The notes below the pieces were generated by a model. That model ran no database searches. It was not told the DNA's origin and saw nothing but the letters and a program-made list of their open reading frames with translations. A program made the translations under genes and the position numbers. A DNA stretch of 64,000 nucleotides from [Phialemoniopsis] sp. UDSM-2020 (lineage: Eukaryota > Ascomycota > Sordariomycetes > Thyridiales > Thyridiaceae): NCBI GenBank assembly GCA_018873225.1, contig JAEILZ010000001.1:5518001-5582000 (forward strand). Reading direction: 5' to 3'. The stretch's first letter is position 1. The number at the start of each line of letters is the position of its first letter. This document shows, one piece after another, positions 45,717 through 61,831 of the stretch.

Positions 45717-46772
45717 TTAAATAAGGAATATAATTATATTAAAAGTATTATATATTATTAATATTTAATAAGACTATTAATTAATCTTAAAATCTTTATT
45801 AAATTTAATAACTCTATTTAATTACTAATTAATTATTTAATATTTAAATAATTTATAATAAATTTAATTCTATTTACTTATTTAATTCTTAGTTTTTTAA
45901 ATCTCTTTTTTTATATATTTAAATTAGTTCTTAAACTGTTTATTATAATTATTAAAAGCTTAAATAATCTTTTTTAAATTATAAGTAATTTATTAAATAT
46001 TTAAGAAGGTATATACTTTTTAGTTATTAATAAGAAGATATTTAAAGGCTAATAAGATTATATTATTATTAAAATTAGGATCTTTAATAAAGCTTTTTAA
46101 GTCTTTAAAGTTAAATTTTAATTATATTTCCTTTATAGTAATATATAGCTTCTTAATAAAGCCTTAAAGAAAAGAGATTTAATATTTCTTAGGCTTTTTT
46201 TTTTTATTTAATATATTTAATTTTATTATAATTATAAAATTTAATTAAATTTATTTATATAACTTAAAAAAAGATAGAAATAGAAATAAAAATAAAATAA
46301 AAGAAGAAAAAGATAGTTATAAAATTAAATATACTTTTTTATATATAAAGAAGGTTATAAATAATTAATTTTTCTAATAAGAGTTATTAAAGCTTATAAA
46401 GTAGATTTACTTATAACTAATAATACTATTTATATAAGAATTATATTTTATAGTTTATAAAAAGCTATTTTAAAGATAAATATTTAAATATATTATTAAA
46501 ATTATAGATTTATACTTATAATTAAGTTTAAAGTTTAAATTTTAAATTTAAGTTTAATTCTTTATATATATAGGAAGAGATATAGCTTTTAAACTAAAGT
46601 AATAAGATTAATATATTATAATTATATTTATTAAATACTAGAAATTATTATTATATTTTTAAAATATAAATATTATATTTATTATATTATATTAATTATT
46701 TAAATATACTATATTAGGATTATTTATCTTTTTATTTAAAGGTTAAATTAATATAAATTATAATTTATTAAA
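45717..46772 (-). repeat. ~1.05 kb dispersed repeat unit, reverse copy
   Basis: Complete in reverse orientation, right end first and left end last. It faces the forward copy at 40,941-42,010, so the pair forms a spaced inverted repeat with about 3.7 kb between. Confidence 0.65.
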
Positions 46773-48839
46773 TAAGTATTTAATTATACCTTTTAAATTA
46801 ATAAATATATTAATAATATTTTAAAATTATATTTATAATACTTTTTATAATTTATTTAATACTTCTTATATAATATATTTAAATAATATCTTTATTTTTT
46901 TAAAAACTAAAGAAAAGTATATTAAATATATAAAATAAATATTAATAAAATTAAAATTAATTAAATTATTTATTAATTTAAAAAAGTATTTATTTTATTA
47001 AAATTAAATAGAATTTTTAAATTTTATTCTTAGTAATAAGAATATTTTAATAAATAATTAATAAATAAAAATAATTAATTCTTAATTTATATTATAATTA
47101 TATTATAAAATTTAATAATTTTTAAATTTTTATAATTTCTATTATTAATTTATTTAAAGTTATTTTATAATTATAATCTTATTAATTATTATACTTAAAG
47201 GTAATTAAAATAAAAAGAAATTAAAAAAAAGAAAATTTATTTAATATTAAAATAGATATATTTTTATATCTTAAATAAGTATTCTATTTAATCTCTTTTT
47301 TAAAGTATTTTAATTCTAATTAGCTTTTAAAGTTAGAAATTAATACTTCTAATTTTATACTTATAAGAATTCTAATATAATCTAATTTAAAAGGATATAA
47401 ATATTTAATTACTTTCTATTTAAAAAAGTTTTAAAAATATAAATATAATTAAGAAATTCTTAATAAAGAAATACTTATAATAATAAAATTATTTAAATAC
47501 TAATAATATTATTTTAAAAAGATATTAATTTAAATTAAAGTTTTATTAAATTATATTAATCTTTAAAGCTTTATAAAGTAATTAAAACTAAATAGAAAGT
47601 AAATATATTAATATATATATCTTATATCTTTTAATTTTATTATTAAATATTAATTTAAAGTATAAAATTCTATTAATATATTATTAAAATAATTAAATTA
47701 TAATAATAAAAGGATTATTTATAAGAAATATTTATCTATCTTATAATAGAAAATAATTATAATATAAAAGATTTATATGGATTTAAGTTACTATTAAAGA
47801 TATAATAAAATATCTTTAAAAAAGAAAATTATTTAAATCTTTTAAGTTTTAAATATTTAAAAATATTTAATTAAATATTATTTTAATAAGAATAAAGATA
47901 TAAAGAATTTATATATTAAAAAGTTATAATTTAATTTTAAAAAATAAATAATTTTAAAATAACTTATTTATAAATATTTAACTTAAAAAGTTAAAAATAA
48001 CTTAAAAATAAATAAAAACTTTAAAAAACTTATTAAATATATATAAAATATTAAGTTTATAATATAAATATAAAAAGATATTATATTAATAAAAAAAGAA
48101 TTTAAAAAGTAATTTTTAAGTAATAATAATTTTTTATTATTTAAAAAAAAACTAATAATATTTAATAAGGGATTTATATTATAAGAGATTCTTTCTTAAT
48201 ATTATTATAATCTACTTATAAATTACTTTAAAATAAATTAAATATTAAAACTTATTTAAAGAAAATTCTATTAAAAAGAAATAAATAAAAATATAAAGAT
48301 TTATATTTATAAGTATTTTATATATTAATATACTATAGTTAAAAAGTATTAACCTTATAATAAGTTTAAATTATTATTAATTCTATATTAATTTTAAAAA
48401 TAAATCAATATAAACTTTATTATAAATTTATTTTTTATAAAAATAAAGTTTTAAAAGATAAATATTATTTTAATAATTATAAATTAATTTATTAAGTATT
48501 ATAAATTCTTATTTATAAAATAGAATTTAAATATTATTAAGTTAATTTAAACTATTTATAAAAAAGTAAATTTAAAATTTAAACCTTTAAAAGGAATAAT
48601 ATCTAATTAAAAAAGTCTTTTTATATTAAAATTTTAATTTAACTTATATTACTATATAAATATTAAATAAAGATTTTTAATAGTATTTTATTTTTAAACT
48701 AATAGCTAAATAAAGAAGATAAATTAAATATTTAAATAATATTTTAAAAGTTTTTATTTAAAATAAAAAGAATAAAACTATTAGTTATATCTTTTATATA
48801 CTATTAAAATAGTATATAATTAATATAAAATATTAAAAT

Positions 48840-51480
48840 TAAAATATCTCTATTTAAAGCTTTTTATAAATATAATATAAAGTTTAAATATAATATTAAA
48901 ATTAATATTATAATAAAAAGAATATTAAATATTATTAAAAGAGTTTAAAAGCTAAAAATATTATATAATAAACTTATAAAGTATTAATTTTAAGTTATTA
49001 TCTTTTAAAAGAAATATTATAATATAAAATATAAAAAAATTAAATTAAATTAAAAAAGTTTTATTATTTTATTAATATAGAATTTATACTTTAAAAAAGA
49101 TAATATAAAGTTTTAATTTAAGTTTATTAGATTCTTTAAAGTTATTATAAGAATTAAATTATAAATATATTAATTAATACTTTTTATTAAATATAAATAG
49201 CTTTATAATATATTTTTTATATTTTTATTAAAGCTTTAAAATTAAAAGAGAAATAATTAAGATATTTTATTAATTTTAATCTTATAAATAAAAAAAAAAT
49301 AAAAAGTTAAAAAGATATATAATTACTAATAATTTAATAATAAATTATATTATCTAATAAAATAAAAAGAATAGTCTTTTAAGTATAATTAATAAATTTT
49401 TTAATTAAATATAATTAATATTAAAAAGTTAATTATATAATTTAAAAAAGCTTAATTTAAAAAAATAAATTCTAAAGAATAATTTTAAAATAATATTAAG
49501 ATAATACTAAAAAGAAAATATAATAAATTAAAAAAAGATATATAATAAATTATTATAATTTATAATTTTAAATTATCTTTTTATTATTAAATAAAGGAAA
49601 TTTACTTTAAAAATTATTAATATTAATAGTTATATTCTTATAAAGTATATTTTATAAAGAGAATAAACTAATTTAATATTTAAAATATAATAAATATTTA
49701 TTAATTTATATTTAATATAATTATTCTATTTTTAAATTTATATTTAAAAAAAAAGAAATTATTAAAAAGTTATAAAAATTAATTTAACTTTAAAAAGTTT
49801 CTAACTATTTAAAAAATAATTATTATTTTAATTAATATTTTACTTATTATTAGTTTTATTATATTTATTAACTAAGAAATAATTATTATCTTTTAATTTA
49901 AATCCCTTTTAAAAGCTTATTAAAATAATATTAAAAGGAAATTAAAATAATTTTTTACTATTAAAGAAATTTTAATTCTTTAAATAATAGCTAATTATAT
50001 ATAAAATCTTAATAACTTAAAGTTAAAATATTATTTTAATATTAGCTTATAAAAAATAAATAAAATCTTTAAAAAATAAATAAAACTTTTATTAAATAAT
50101 TAATAAATTAATTTTAAATAATAAAATAAAGAGTATTTATTAATTTATTATTTATTAGCTTATAATAAATAATAATAAAAATTATATAAAAATCTTTTTA
50201 AAAAATAAATATTAGTAAATTATTATTAAAAAGATATTTAAAAGCTATTTATATCTTATAATTCTTTTTTTTATTAATTATATTATAATAAGAATAATAC
50301 TATTTTTTAATATTCTTAAAGTTATAAATAAGATTATAAAAATACTTTATAATAACTATTTAATTTATTATTAAAATAATATTAACTTAATTCTTCTTTA
50401 ATATCTTATTATTAAAATTAAAAGAATAAAAATATTAAATCTATTTAATAACTAAAGAATCTTTAGTTATATTAATAATTTAATATTAATTCTTCTTTTT
50501 AATATTTATTTTTAAAATAATTTTAATTTAAGCTTTAATTATTATAAAAGTTACTTTTTAACTAATTAAATAAAAGAAATCTTTAAAATCTTTAAAATTA
50601 CTAATAGTTAGTTATTAAATTAATATTAAATTATAAAAGAAATATAAAGAAATATATATTTATTTATAAAACTTATTAATAGTATTATAAAGAAAATAAT
50701 AAATAGTAATATTAAATTAAAAGTAGTATTTAAATAAAATATAGTTAATTATTTAAAGAATCTTACTAATTTAATATTAAAAATAAAAAATATAAAAAAT
50801 ATTTAAATTATTAATATAAAAACCTTTAAATATAATTATCTTTTTAAGCTTATACTTTATTATTATAATATATTTTTACTTAAAAGATATAGTTAATTTA
50901 ATATTAATTTAAAGTAAAATAGTTAATAATTTTAATAAATATTTTAAAATAAGATAGATTTATATATAATATAAAGAAAAAAAGAAAAAAAGAAATTTAA
51001 ATGAAAAAAAAAAGATTTATTTATATTCTTAAAATAATAAAATTAAATAAAATATATATTTATAAGTTTATTTAAAAGACTAATTAAAAATTAAATAAAA
51101 AGTAACTTAATAAAGTAAAGTAAATAGAAATTCTTTATTTTAATTTAAAGATAAATTAATATAATAATATTAGTAATAAAATACTAATTTAAAAGTAATA
51201 AAATTAAAATTACTTTATAAACTTAAATTAAGATTTATATAAATAAAAAGATAATTATTATATAATAAAAGTTTTAATTATTATATTTTAATAACTTAGT
51301 ATTAGCTAAATAATTATAAAATAGCTTTAAATTTATTAATAATTAGCTATTAATTAAGAGAATAAGCTTTTAAAATATAATTAAATTAATAAGATTTAGT
51401 TTTATATCTTTATTAGAAATAGAAATTAATTATTAATTATTATTATATCTATTTAATTTATATAATTCTATTATAATTTT
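48840..51480. repeat. Second dispersed family, copy 2 (interrupted)
   Basis: Same segments as the 42.3 kb copy but with about 1.7 kb of extra sequence before the last segment, so one copy has a deletion or the other an insertion. Confidence 0.45.
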
Positions 51481-51754
51481 AAAAAAAAGGATTTAATAGT
51501 TTCTATAAATTATAAGATTTTAAAAAATTATTTATAATAAAAATAAATTAATTTAATATTTAAAATATAATAAATATTTATTAATTTATATTAAAAAGTA
51601 ATAAAAATTATAAATAATTATATAAAAGAATAATAAAAAATAAAAATATAAATTAAAAAAGAAATTATATATAAAAATTAATAAAAATAAAATTATATAT
51701 TTTAATATAGATAAATTCTATTTAATAAATTAAATAAAATATTAATATATTTAA

Positions 51755-52175
51755 ATAATTATTATTTATATTAATTTAACTTTTAAAAAAAAAGAAATAA
51801 TTAATTTTATTATATTATATTTAATTATTTCTTTTTTTTCTTATAATTAATTTAATATAATAACTATAATATTTATATTTTAAAGATATAATAATAATTT
51901 CTAATATTAATAAATATAATTATAATATATTAAATTAATTATTTTAATTTAAAAGTTTAATTTATTTCTATATATATAAAGAATTAAATTTAAATTTAAA
52001 ATTTTAATTTTAAATTTAATTATAAATATAAATTTATAATTATAATAATATACTATTAATTTAAATATTTATTTTTAAAATAGTTTTATAAACTATAAAA
52101 TATAATTTCTATATTATAAATAATATTATTAGTTAAAAATAAATCTACTTTATAAGCTTTAATAACTTTTATTAA
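51755..52175 (+). repeat. Fragment of the ~1.05 kb unit (left part)
   Basis: Left end and about 400 bp of the unit, broken off at the TTATAAGCTTTAATAACTTT segment. Confidence 0.55.
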
Positions 52176-53467
52176 AAATATTAATATATAAATTATAAAA
52201 CTTTATTAAATTATTTATTTTTATTAATTTACTTTATTTATATAATAATAAATATTAAATATTAAAAAATTCTTATTATTTTTAATAATTATTAAAAAAT
52301 TCTAATTAAATTTAAAAATAAAGTTATTTTTAATTATTTTTAATATCTTTTAATTTCTTAATTATTTATATCTTTATTTATTAATTATTTATTTAATTAA
52401 GGTATATTTATTAGTTTTATAATAATAATATTATCTTATTATATTAAATATACTAATTATAATATTTTTTTTTAATTATTTAAATATATATATATCTATT
52501 TTATTAAATAATAAGATAAACTTAATAATTAATAATAACTATTTAAACTTCTTTTATTTCTTTAAAATTACTTTATATAAGTATAATATATTAATCTTTT
52601 ACTTTTAATAAAGCTATTATAATATTTTTAATATTAAATAAGTATTTATAAAGTAATAGTTTTATAGTTAAAAGGATTTTATATTAATATTCTTATTAAA
52701 TTTAATTAATAAAATATTTTAATTTTTTTAAACTATATATAACTATATAGTATACTTATTTATATAATATAAAGTAGCTATCTCTTTTTAGCTTATATTT
52801 TAAAATAAGAGATAAAATTAATTACTAAAAAGAAAAAATAAAATAATAATAAGTTTAAATTATTAAATATTAACTTAAGACTATAGTTCTTAAAATATTA
52901 TTTTTATAATATATTCTTATAATAAAGATAAAGTATTATAATAATAGATTAAATTATTATTAAAATAGAAATAAATTTTAAAAATAATCTTTATATATAA
53001 AAGATAAAAGACTTAATTAAAATCTTATATATATATAGTTAGAACTTATAATAATTAAAAATAAAAATTATTATATATCTATAGTATTAACTAAATTTAA
53101 ATTAACTATTTATTATTTAGCTATTTAAATATATAATTATTATATTATAATATTTTATTAGTTTTATAATAATTATATTTATTAACTTAAAAGATAAAAT
53201 CTTTATAATAATTAATTTTTTAAATTAATTTTAAAATTAATTTTATTTAAAAATCTTACTTTTAAAGTTTTAAATTACTTATAAATAATTATAATATTCT
53301 TTAATTAATTTCTATATATTAAATAATTACTTTATAGTTTTTTAATAATTATTTATAAGATTATAATTTTTTTATTATATAAAATATTATTAAATTTATT
53401 TAAAAGAAATATTATTAAAATTATTATTATATTTTAAAAGATTAAATAATAATAAATAATATTTAAT

Positions 53468-53640
53468 TCTTTAAATAAAAGATATAATTATATTAAAAAG
53501 TATTATATATTATTAATATTTAATAAAACTATTAATTAATTTTAAAATCTTTATTAAATTTAATAACTTTATTTAATTATTAACTAATTATTTAATCTTT
53601 AAATAGTTTATATTAAGTAAAGTTATAAAATTAATTAATT
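53468..53640 (-). repeat. Fragment of the ~1.05 kb unit (reverse, right end)
   Basis: Right-end words in reverse orientation for about 170 bp, then unrelated TTAATTAA-rich sequence. Confidence 0.5.
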
Positions 53641-54389
53641 AATTTAGTTAATTAAATAAATTTAATTAATTATATTATAATTAATTAATTAACTAACTAA
53701 TAACTATAAACTACTAATTAATTATTAACTAACTAAGTAATTAATTTATAAATAGATATTAATAAAAATTTATTTTTAATAGATTTAATTAAATATTTAA
53801 ATAATTAAAAAAGAATTTAAAAATAAAAATAAAATTTAAAAATATTTAATTACTTAAAAATACCTTTAAAATCTATTAAAATAAATAATATAATTTATTT
53901 AAATTTATTTATTTAATTAATTTATATAAAGAATATTATTATTAATTAAATTTATTAATTAAATATTATTTTAATAGAAATTTTAATAAAGATAACTTTT
54001 TATTTTTTAAAATTTTTAACTTTTTTAAATTAAATTTTATCTTTAAAAACTATTTTATCATTTTTATTAATTTATTTAAAATTATTTATTTAATTAATAT
54101 TAATAATATATATTACTTTTAATTCTAGTTAAAAGTTAAATATTATTTAAATATTATTTTTATAAAAATATTAATTAAAATTACTTTTTATTTTTTAAAA
54201 TTTCTAACTTTCTTAAATAGAAATTTATTTTTAAAATCTACTTTATTATTTTTCTTACTTTATTTAGAATGATCTATTTAATTAAATACATAAAAGATAC
54301 TACTTTTAATCTTATTTAATAGTTAAATAATAATTAAAAACTTTATTAATAAAGATACTTTTAAAAATAATATTTTATTATTTTTAAAA

Positions 54390-57000
54390 GATCTTCTTCT
54401 TTTATTTCTTTTTCTTTATTTAATTCTTTTAATTCCTTTAAATTCTTTATTTTTTAACTTTTTAATAATATTAATTACTTAATAATAATAAAATATAATC
54501 TATTTTTATTTTTAGTAATTATATTATTACTAGTAGAAAAAGTACTTTTAATAAAAGTAAAAATAATAAAAATAATTAAAAATCTTCTAATTAAAATAGC
54601 TAATATAAGAAATTTATAATTATTATCTTTTTAATATTTTAAAAGATTAATTTAATTAAATATTAGCTTTTAAAATAATTAAATAAGAATTATTTAATAA
54701 ATATCTTAGTATTTAAAATTATCTCTTTTAAATAAATAATAAATTCTTCTTTTTTAATAATATTATTAATAAAAATATCTTTATTATTTAAATTTAAATC
54801 TTTAAAAGATAATAAAGAATTTTTAATAATTTTATTAATAAGATTATTATTTTTACTATTTAATTTATTAAATATATTAATATAATAATTATTATTAATA
54901 GTATTATTAGAAATACTAATAATTTCTTCTTTTTCTTTTTTTAAATTATAATTTATTAATTTTTTTAAAATATTAAAAATTTAATTAATTTAATTTACTT
55001 ATAAAATTTCTCTTTTAAAATTTAAATAATATTAGATTTAATAGAAAAATAAAAATTAAATAATCCTTTATTTTTAAAATAAATTATTTTAAATCTAAAA
55101 TGTAAAATAATTATTAATAAAATAAACTTATAATTTAAAATAATAAAAAAGTTAACTTTTTAAGAAAATACTTTTCTAACTTATTTATTTTTTTATTAAT
55201 AAAATTAATAAAGATATTTAAATAAAAAGACTAATTATATATTAATTTTATTTTAATTTATAGTTTATATTTTTAAAAAATACTTACTAAGTTAGAATTA
55301 ATTCTTATTTATTATTTATAATTATTTAATAAATTATTTAATTTATTAAATATTTTATAAATATATAATAAAGTAATAGATAAAGTAATATAAATTTAAT
55401 CTTATAATTTAATACTTAGTTTAATAAATATTTTAAATATCTTTTTTAATTTAAAAAGACTATTCTATTTTAAATTAAAAGGAAAAATCTTTTTAAAATC
55501 TTTATTTCTTATTAATTTATTAATATAATTAAGAGATTCTTTTAATTTTAAAAAAACCTTTAATATTTTATAGGTTAAATTCTATCTAATAGTAAAATCT
55601 AAAATTATAAATTAATTTTTATTAAATAAATAATTAGAAAATTTAAAAAACTTTTTATATTAAAAGGAATATATAAAATCTTATAATTTAAAGATAAATC
55701 AATCTTGTTTCCTTATAAATTTTAAAATTCTATCTTTAAATAATTATTTATTTTTATTTATATATTTAATTAAAATAATTATTTTTTAAATTTAATTAAT
55801 TAAATCTATTAAAAATTAGCTTTAAATAAAGTTTAAAAAATTTAAATTTAAATAAAATAATTAATTACTACTTAATTAATTTAAATTATTATTAAATATT
55901 TTAATATTTTTATTATTTAATTTAATAATTTAAGTATTTATATATTTAAATAATAATTCTTTTATTTAATTTATAAAAGTATAATTACTTAAAATACTTT
56001 AAGTTATTAAATTAATAATATATATAATATATTTAATATTACTAATAAAAGATTTATTTAAAAAAGATTAATAATTATCTTTAAAAGAATTAATAAAGAT
56101 ATTATTATTAAAAGTATTATCTCTAGTAATACTTTATTTAATTAGTTAATAAATATTAAAAATAATAAATTAAAATTAAAAAACTAATAAATATTTTTAA
56201 AATATTTTTTAAAGAAATATTAGAATATTCTTTTAAAATATTTATAAACTTATTATAAATATAAACTTTAATATAGCTTTTAATTAATTTATTAAAGTTT
56301 ATTTATTTATAAAAGAATTAATTAAGATTTCTTTTAAAGTATTTAAAAATATAATAAAATTACTTACTAATTAATTTATATTATAATTTAAAAGATAGAT
56401 TTATAAAGGTAATTATAATACTAATATAAGCAATTTAAGTTATAAAAGTTTAAATATTAAAAGTTAAAAAAAAAGTTTTAAAAGTTTTAATATTCTTTTC
56501 TAACTTATAATTAAAAGTTAATAAATAAAAATTATAAATAGAATTTAAAGTATCTTTTATTTTCTATCTATTTAAAGGTATAAAAGTTTTATTAAGATTA
56601 ATTAATAATTAAATAAATAATTAAATAAATAAATAAATAAAACTTACTTATTAAAATAATTTAATAAATTTAAAAAAGATATTAAATTTATTATATTAAA
56701 TAATAAATTATTTTTAATTAAAAAAGTTAATATATAATTATAAGCTTCTTTTTTATTAAAAATATTATTATTATTTAATTTAGATTTTTTATTAGAAAAG
56801 CTAAAAAAATTAAAAGTAGTTAAAGTTTTTAAGATTTAAATTAGTTAATTTCTTTTAATCTTTAAAAAATATTTTTTAATAAATTAAATTAATACTTTTC
56901 TATTTTATTTTTTCTAATTTTAAATTATAAGTAATTATAATATACTTAAATTAATAATAATATTATAAAATATTATAAATTTAAAGCTTAAAATCTTTTA
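54390..57000 (-). mobile_element. hAT-type DNA transposon relic, copy B
   Basis: Collinear with copy A at 37.1-39.7 kb on the same strand. The region matching the hAT dimerisation motif is at about 54,440-54,530 minus, where KNKNRL and LILLKKL remain around a stop codon. Identified by likeness to copy A, not on its own. Confidence 0.45.
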
Positions 57001-59504
57001 TAATTTATTATAATTAAATAAGAATAGCTAATTAATTAATTAGTATTTTAAATAAATATTTTAAAAATAATTAAAAAATAATTTTACTTAATATATTATA
57101 TTTTAACTTTTTTAAAAGTTTCTTTTTTAATAGATAATAAGATTCTTATAAATAATCTATTTTTTAAATAGTAGATTTTAAAATCTTTATTATCTTTTAA
57201 AGAAAAATTTAAATTATTATAATTTTAAATTATACTACTAAAAGTATTAATAATTAATAAATTATTATTAATTTTAACTTTTAAACTAATATAATTAGTA
57301 GAAGAATAAGTAGAATTTATTTTAAAATATTTTAAATAATTAAAATAAATAATAATTTAATTAAATAAAAAATTTAAAAAATAAGAAATAGAAAAGTTTT
57401 AATTTTTAAATACTTTTTTTTAAAAAAAAGTATTTATTAATTTAAAAAGTTAATTTATTAATATTAAAATACTTTTAATATAATATTAATATTAATTTAA
57501 TACTTTTAAATTTTAATCTTTTAATATTTAAATATAAAAATATAATTATATTAAAAATTTTTAAAGTTTAAAACTATTTTTAACTTTAAAAAATTAAATT
57601 TAATTATTTTAAACTTTCTTTTTAAACTTTAAATTTATAATTTAAAATTATTTTAAAGTTTATAATAAAATTTAATTATAAATATTTTCTTAAATATTTA
57701 ATTAAATTAGATATTTTAAAATTAATAACTTTAAATTTAAAAACTTTAGTTATATTTATAATTACTTTAGTTACTTTAATTAATTTAATTATTTTAATTT
57801 TTATTAATAGATATTATATTATTTTTAATTAAGAAACTATTTATCTATTTATTTTTAATTTTATTAAAATATCTTTTTTTATTTTAAAAGGTTTTTTTAA
57901 TATTAGTATTTTAAATATTAGAGAAGATACTTCTTTATTATCTTTTTATTATTCTATTTTACTTAAAAAGCAATTTAAATTTAATTATATTTAACTATTT
58001 AATACTTATTTTAATTTTTATAATGAGAATAATACTTATAATTATTCTAAAGAATTTATTAATCCTTTAAAATTAATTATTTAATCTTTTATTATAATAA
58101 AAGAGGTAGTTATAAAAAAAACTTTTATAAAATATTAATTAATAATTAAATTACCTATTCTAATAAGATATTTTAATTTTTTTTAAATTTAATTATAATT
58201 ATTAACTTTTAATTAGTTAAAGGAATATATTTTATAATATATAATTATTATAGAGAATAATATAAAGCTTAAAAGAGGTAGGTTTAAAGGAAGTAAAAAT
58301 AAAAAGAAAAAAAAGAAGTTTTATATTTTTAAAAGATAAATTTCTTTCTTTTCTTTATTTTCTTTTTTTATTTATTAATATCTATTTAACTTATAACTTT
58401 AACTTAAAGCTATTTTCTATTTTTTTACTTTATATTCTTTAAAGAACTTTTATTACTTTTTATTAAGTATTTTTATTTATTTTTAAAATAATAAAAAGAA
58501 TATATATTTTTAGAAATTTAAAAATTAGAAATTAAAATAACTTAATAAAATATATTATATATAAATTAAATTTAATTTATTAATTTACTAATTTCTATAT
58601 AAAAAGTTATAAATTATAAATTATAATATTATTTTATTAAAATAAAATTTATTTTAAATAAGAAATTATATTAAAAATAGTAATAATATCTTTTTATTAA
58701 TTTTAAAAGAATTAAATTTAAAAGATTAAAATTAAAAGATTTATTTTAAATTTTAAAAAAGATTTTTTTTTTAATTAATTTTTAATTAATTAATTAGTTT
58801 AATTAGTTAATTAATTAATTATAATATTTTATAATTAATTAGTTAATTAATTATAGTAAATTTAGTTAATTAATTTATTAATATACTAATTATTTATTTA
58901 TAATTAAAAGATTATATTTAAAAATTAAAATATAAAAAAAGTAATTATATAATTTATTTAATAGATTATAATAACTTTTAATTTTAAAATTATAATAAAA
59001 ATTATTATAATTATAATTATAATATATATTAATTATTTTAATTATAATTCTTATTATTATTTTAAAATGAATCTTTATTATATATATAAATTTATATTAA
59101 TTTACTTTTTATTTAAAAAAGAAATTTTAAATATTATTTTATTTATTATAAAAAACTATATTTATAATTAAATTATTATAAACTAAATAAAAAACTATAA
59201 TATACTTATTATAGCTTTATAAATAACTATTTATTTAAAAACTAATCTTATTATTAATTTTTAAGAGAAAGATAAGAGAAATTTAAAGTAAAAAATAAAA
59301 TAAAAAGAAATTTAAAAAGAGAAAGATTAAAATAAGTTTAATAAAATTTATAAAAAGAATCTTTTCTTTTAACTTTAAATCTTTTTTTTTTTTAAATAAT
59401 AATAAATTTAAATATATATATTTTTTTTTTAATTAAAAAGTAATAATAAGATTATAATAAAATTATAATAATTAAATTAATAAAATTATTATAAAAAAAC
59501 TATT

Positions 59505-59572
59505 AAAATATTATTTATTAAAATTATCTTTTTAAAATATTATTTATTAAAATTATTTTTTTAAAATAAAAT
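59505..59572. repeat. Tandem duplication of about 35 bp
   Basis: Two copies of AAATATTATTTATTAAAATT followed by AT and a T run, back to back. Confidence 0.6.
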
Positions 59573-60654
59573 TATAATAAGATTACTATATAAAATTAAA
59601 TAATATAAATCTTTTTATTCTTTTTATAATATTATTATTAATTTTATTAATAAATTATTTAAAAAGTTTTATTTTTACTATATTAAATATTTTATTAATA
59701 AGAAAAATATTTTTATTAAATATAAATATTATTTTAATAAGTTTATTATTATTTTATTATAAAGATATTATTAATCTAATTAATAAGTAATTTAAATAAA
59801 TATAGTTTTTATAAGCTAAATAATAAGATTTATATCTTTATAAGTATTTTTTTATTATTTTTTTATAATTCTTATTCTTATTAATTTATTAAAATCTTAA
59901 AAAAGCTTTATTATAAGATTATTATTAAATAAAAAATAAAAATTATAATAAAGAAAGCTATAAAGAAAACTTATTATAATTTTATTTATAAAATATTTAT
60001 TTAAAAGATAATATATAAAATTTAAAAGAATTTAACTATTAATAAAAATAAATTATAATATTATAATACTATTAATAATAATAATATTTCTAATAAAATA
60101 AATATAAATTTAAAATAAATTATTTATAATAATTTATTAATTATAAAGAATTAATTTAATAATATAATTATTATAATTTTATATTAATATATTTAATTTA
60201 TTAAAAAGATTTTTTATTAATAAACTCTTTATAAAGATATTAATAAGATTAATAATAAGAATTTTAATAATAATATTATTATTAATTTATAGGTATTTAA
60301 TAATAAAAATATTATTATAAATAATAAATTAAATAATAAAAAAAATAAATTTATTTTTTAAAAGAATTTTAAAATTTAATTATAATCTTATTAATTTCTT
60401 TAAATAAAATTTTTATTTTTAAAAATTATAAATTAATTAATTAAATAACTAATAATTTTTAATATTCTTATAATAAGCTTATTATTAAAAATTAAATAAA
60501 AACTTAATAAAAATTTAAAAGAAATCTTTAACTAATAATTATTCTTATTATTATAATTTTATTCTTTTTATATAATTTTATTAATAATTTCTTTAATAAG
60601 ATTATATTAAAAAAGTTTTTTTAAATTTATAATTTACTTTATAATAATATTAAT

Positions 60655-60704
60655 TCTTTAAATAAAAGATATAATTATATTAAAAGTATTATATATTATT
60701 AATC
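60655..60704 (-). repeat. Fragment of the ~1.05 kb unit (reverse, right end, 50 bp)
   Basis: Only the terminal 50 bp of the unit in reverse, directly abutting the left end of the forward copy at 60,706. Confidence 0.5.
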
Positions 60705-60705
60705 T

Positions 60706-61831
60706 AATTAAATAATTATTATTTATATTAATTTAATCTTTAAAAAGAAGAAATAACTAATTCTAATATAATATATTTAATATAATTAATCTAATATAAT
60801 AAATATAATACTTATATTTTAAAAATATAATAATAGTTTTTAATATTAATAAATATAATTATAATATATTAATTCTATTATTTTAATTTAAAAACTTAAT
60901 TTATTCTTATATATATAAAGAATTAAATTTAAATCTAAAATTTAAACTTTAAACTTAATTATAAATATAAATTTATAGTTATAGTAATATATTATTAGTT
61001 TAAATATTTATCTTTAAAATAATTTTATAAACTATAAAATATAACTCTTATATTATAAGTAATATTACTAGCTATAAATAAATCTATTTTATAAGTTTTA
61101 ATAATTCTTATTAGAAAGATTAATTATTTATAATCTTTTTTTATATATAAAAAAGTATACTTAATCTTATATCTTTTTCTTTTTTTATTTTATCTTTATT
61201 TTTATCTCTTTTTATATATAAAAAAGAAATTAATTATAACTTATAATTATTACTTAAAATTAACTTAAAGTTTAAAATAATAAAAAAAAATAAAACTAAA
61301 TATAAAAATTATTTTATCTCTTTCTTTAAAAACTTTATTAAGTAGCTAAAGATTAAAATAATTAAAATATATTTAAAGCCTAATTTTAATAACTTAAAAG
61401 GTTTTATTAAAGGTTTTAATTTTAAAGATAATATAGCCTTATTAAGTTTTAATTATTTTCTTATTAGTAGTTAAAAAGTATATAATTTCTTATTTATTTA
61501 AAAGAATACTATTAAAAATAATCTATAAAAGATTATTTAAACTTTTAAGAACTATAATAAGTAATTTAAAGATTAATTTATATATATTATAAAAATAGTT
61601 TAAAAAATTAAGAATTAAATAAATAAATAGGGCTAGTTTCTTTAAATAAGTACTATTTATATTTTTAAAAGAGAAATCTTATACTTACTATAAACTATTT
61701 AAAGATTAAATAGTTAATTAGTAATTAAATAAAGTTATTAAATTTAATAAAGATTTTAAAATTAATTAATAGTTTTATTAAATATTAATAATATATAATA
61801 CTTTTAATATAATTATATTCTTTATTTAAAG
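60706..61831 (+). repeat. ~1.1 kb dispersed repeat unit, forward arm of a palindrome
   Basis: Complete unit with a left end at 60,706 and right end at 61,831. It is followed without a gap by a reverse copy. Confidence 0.65.
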
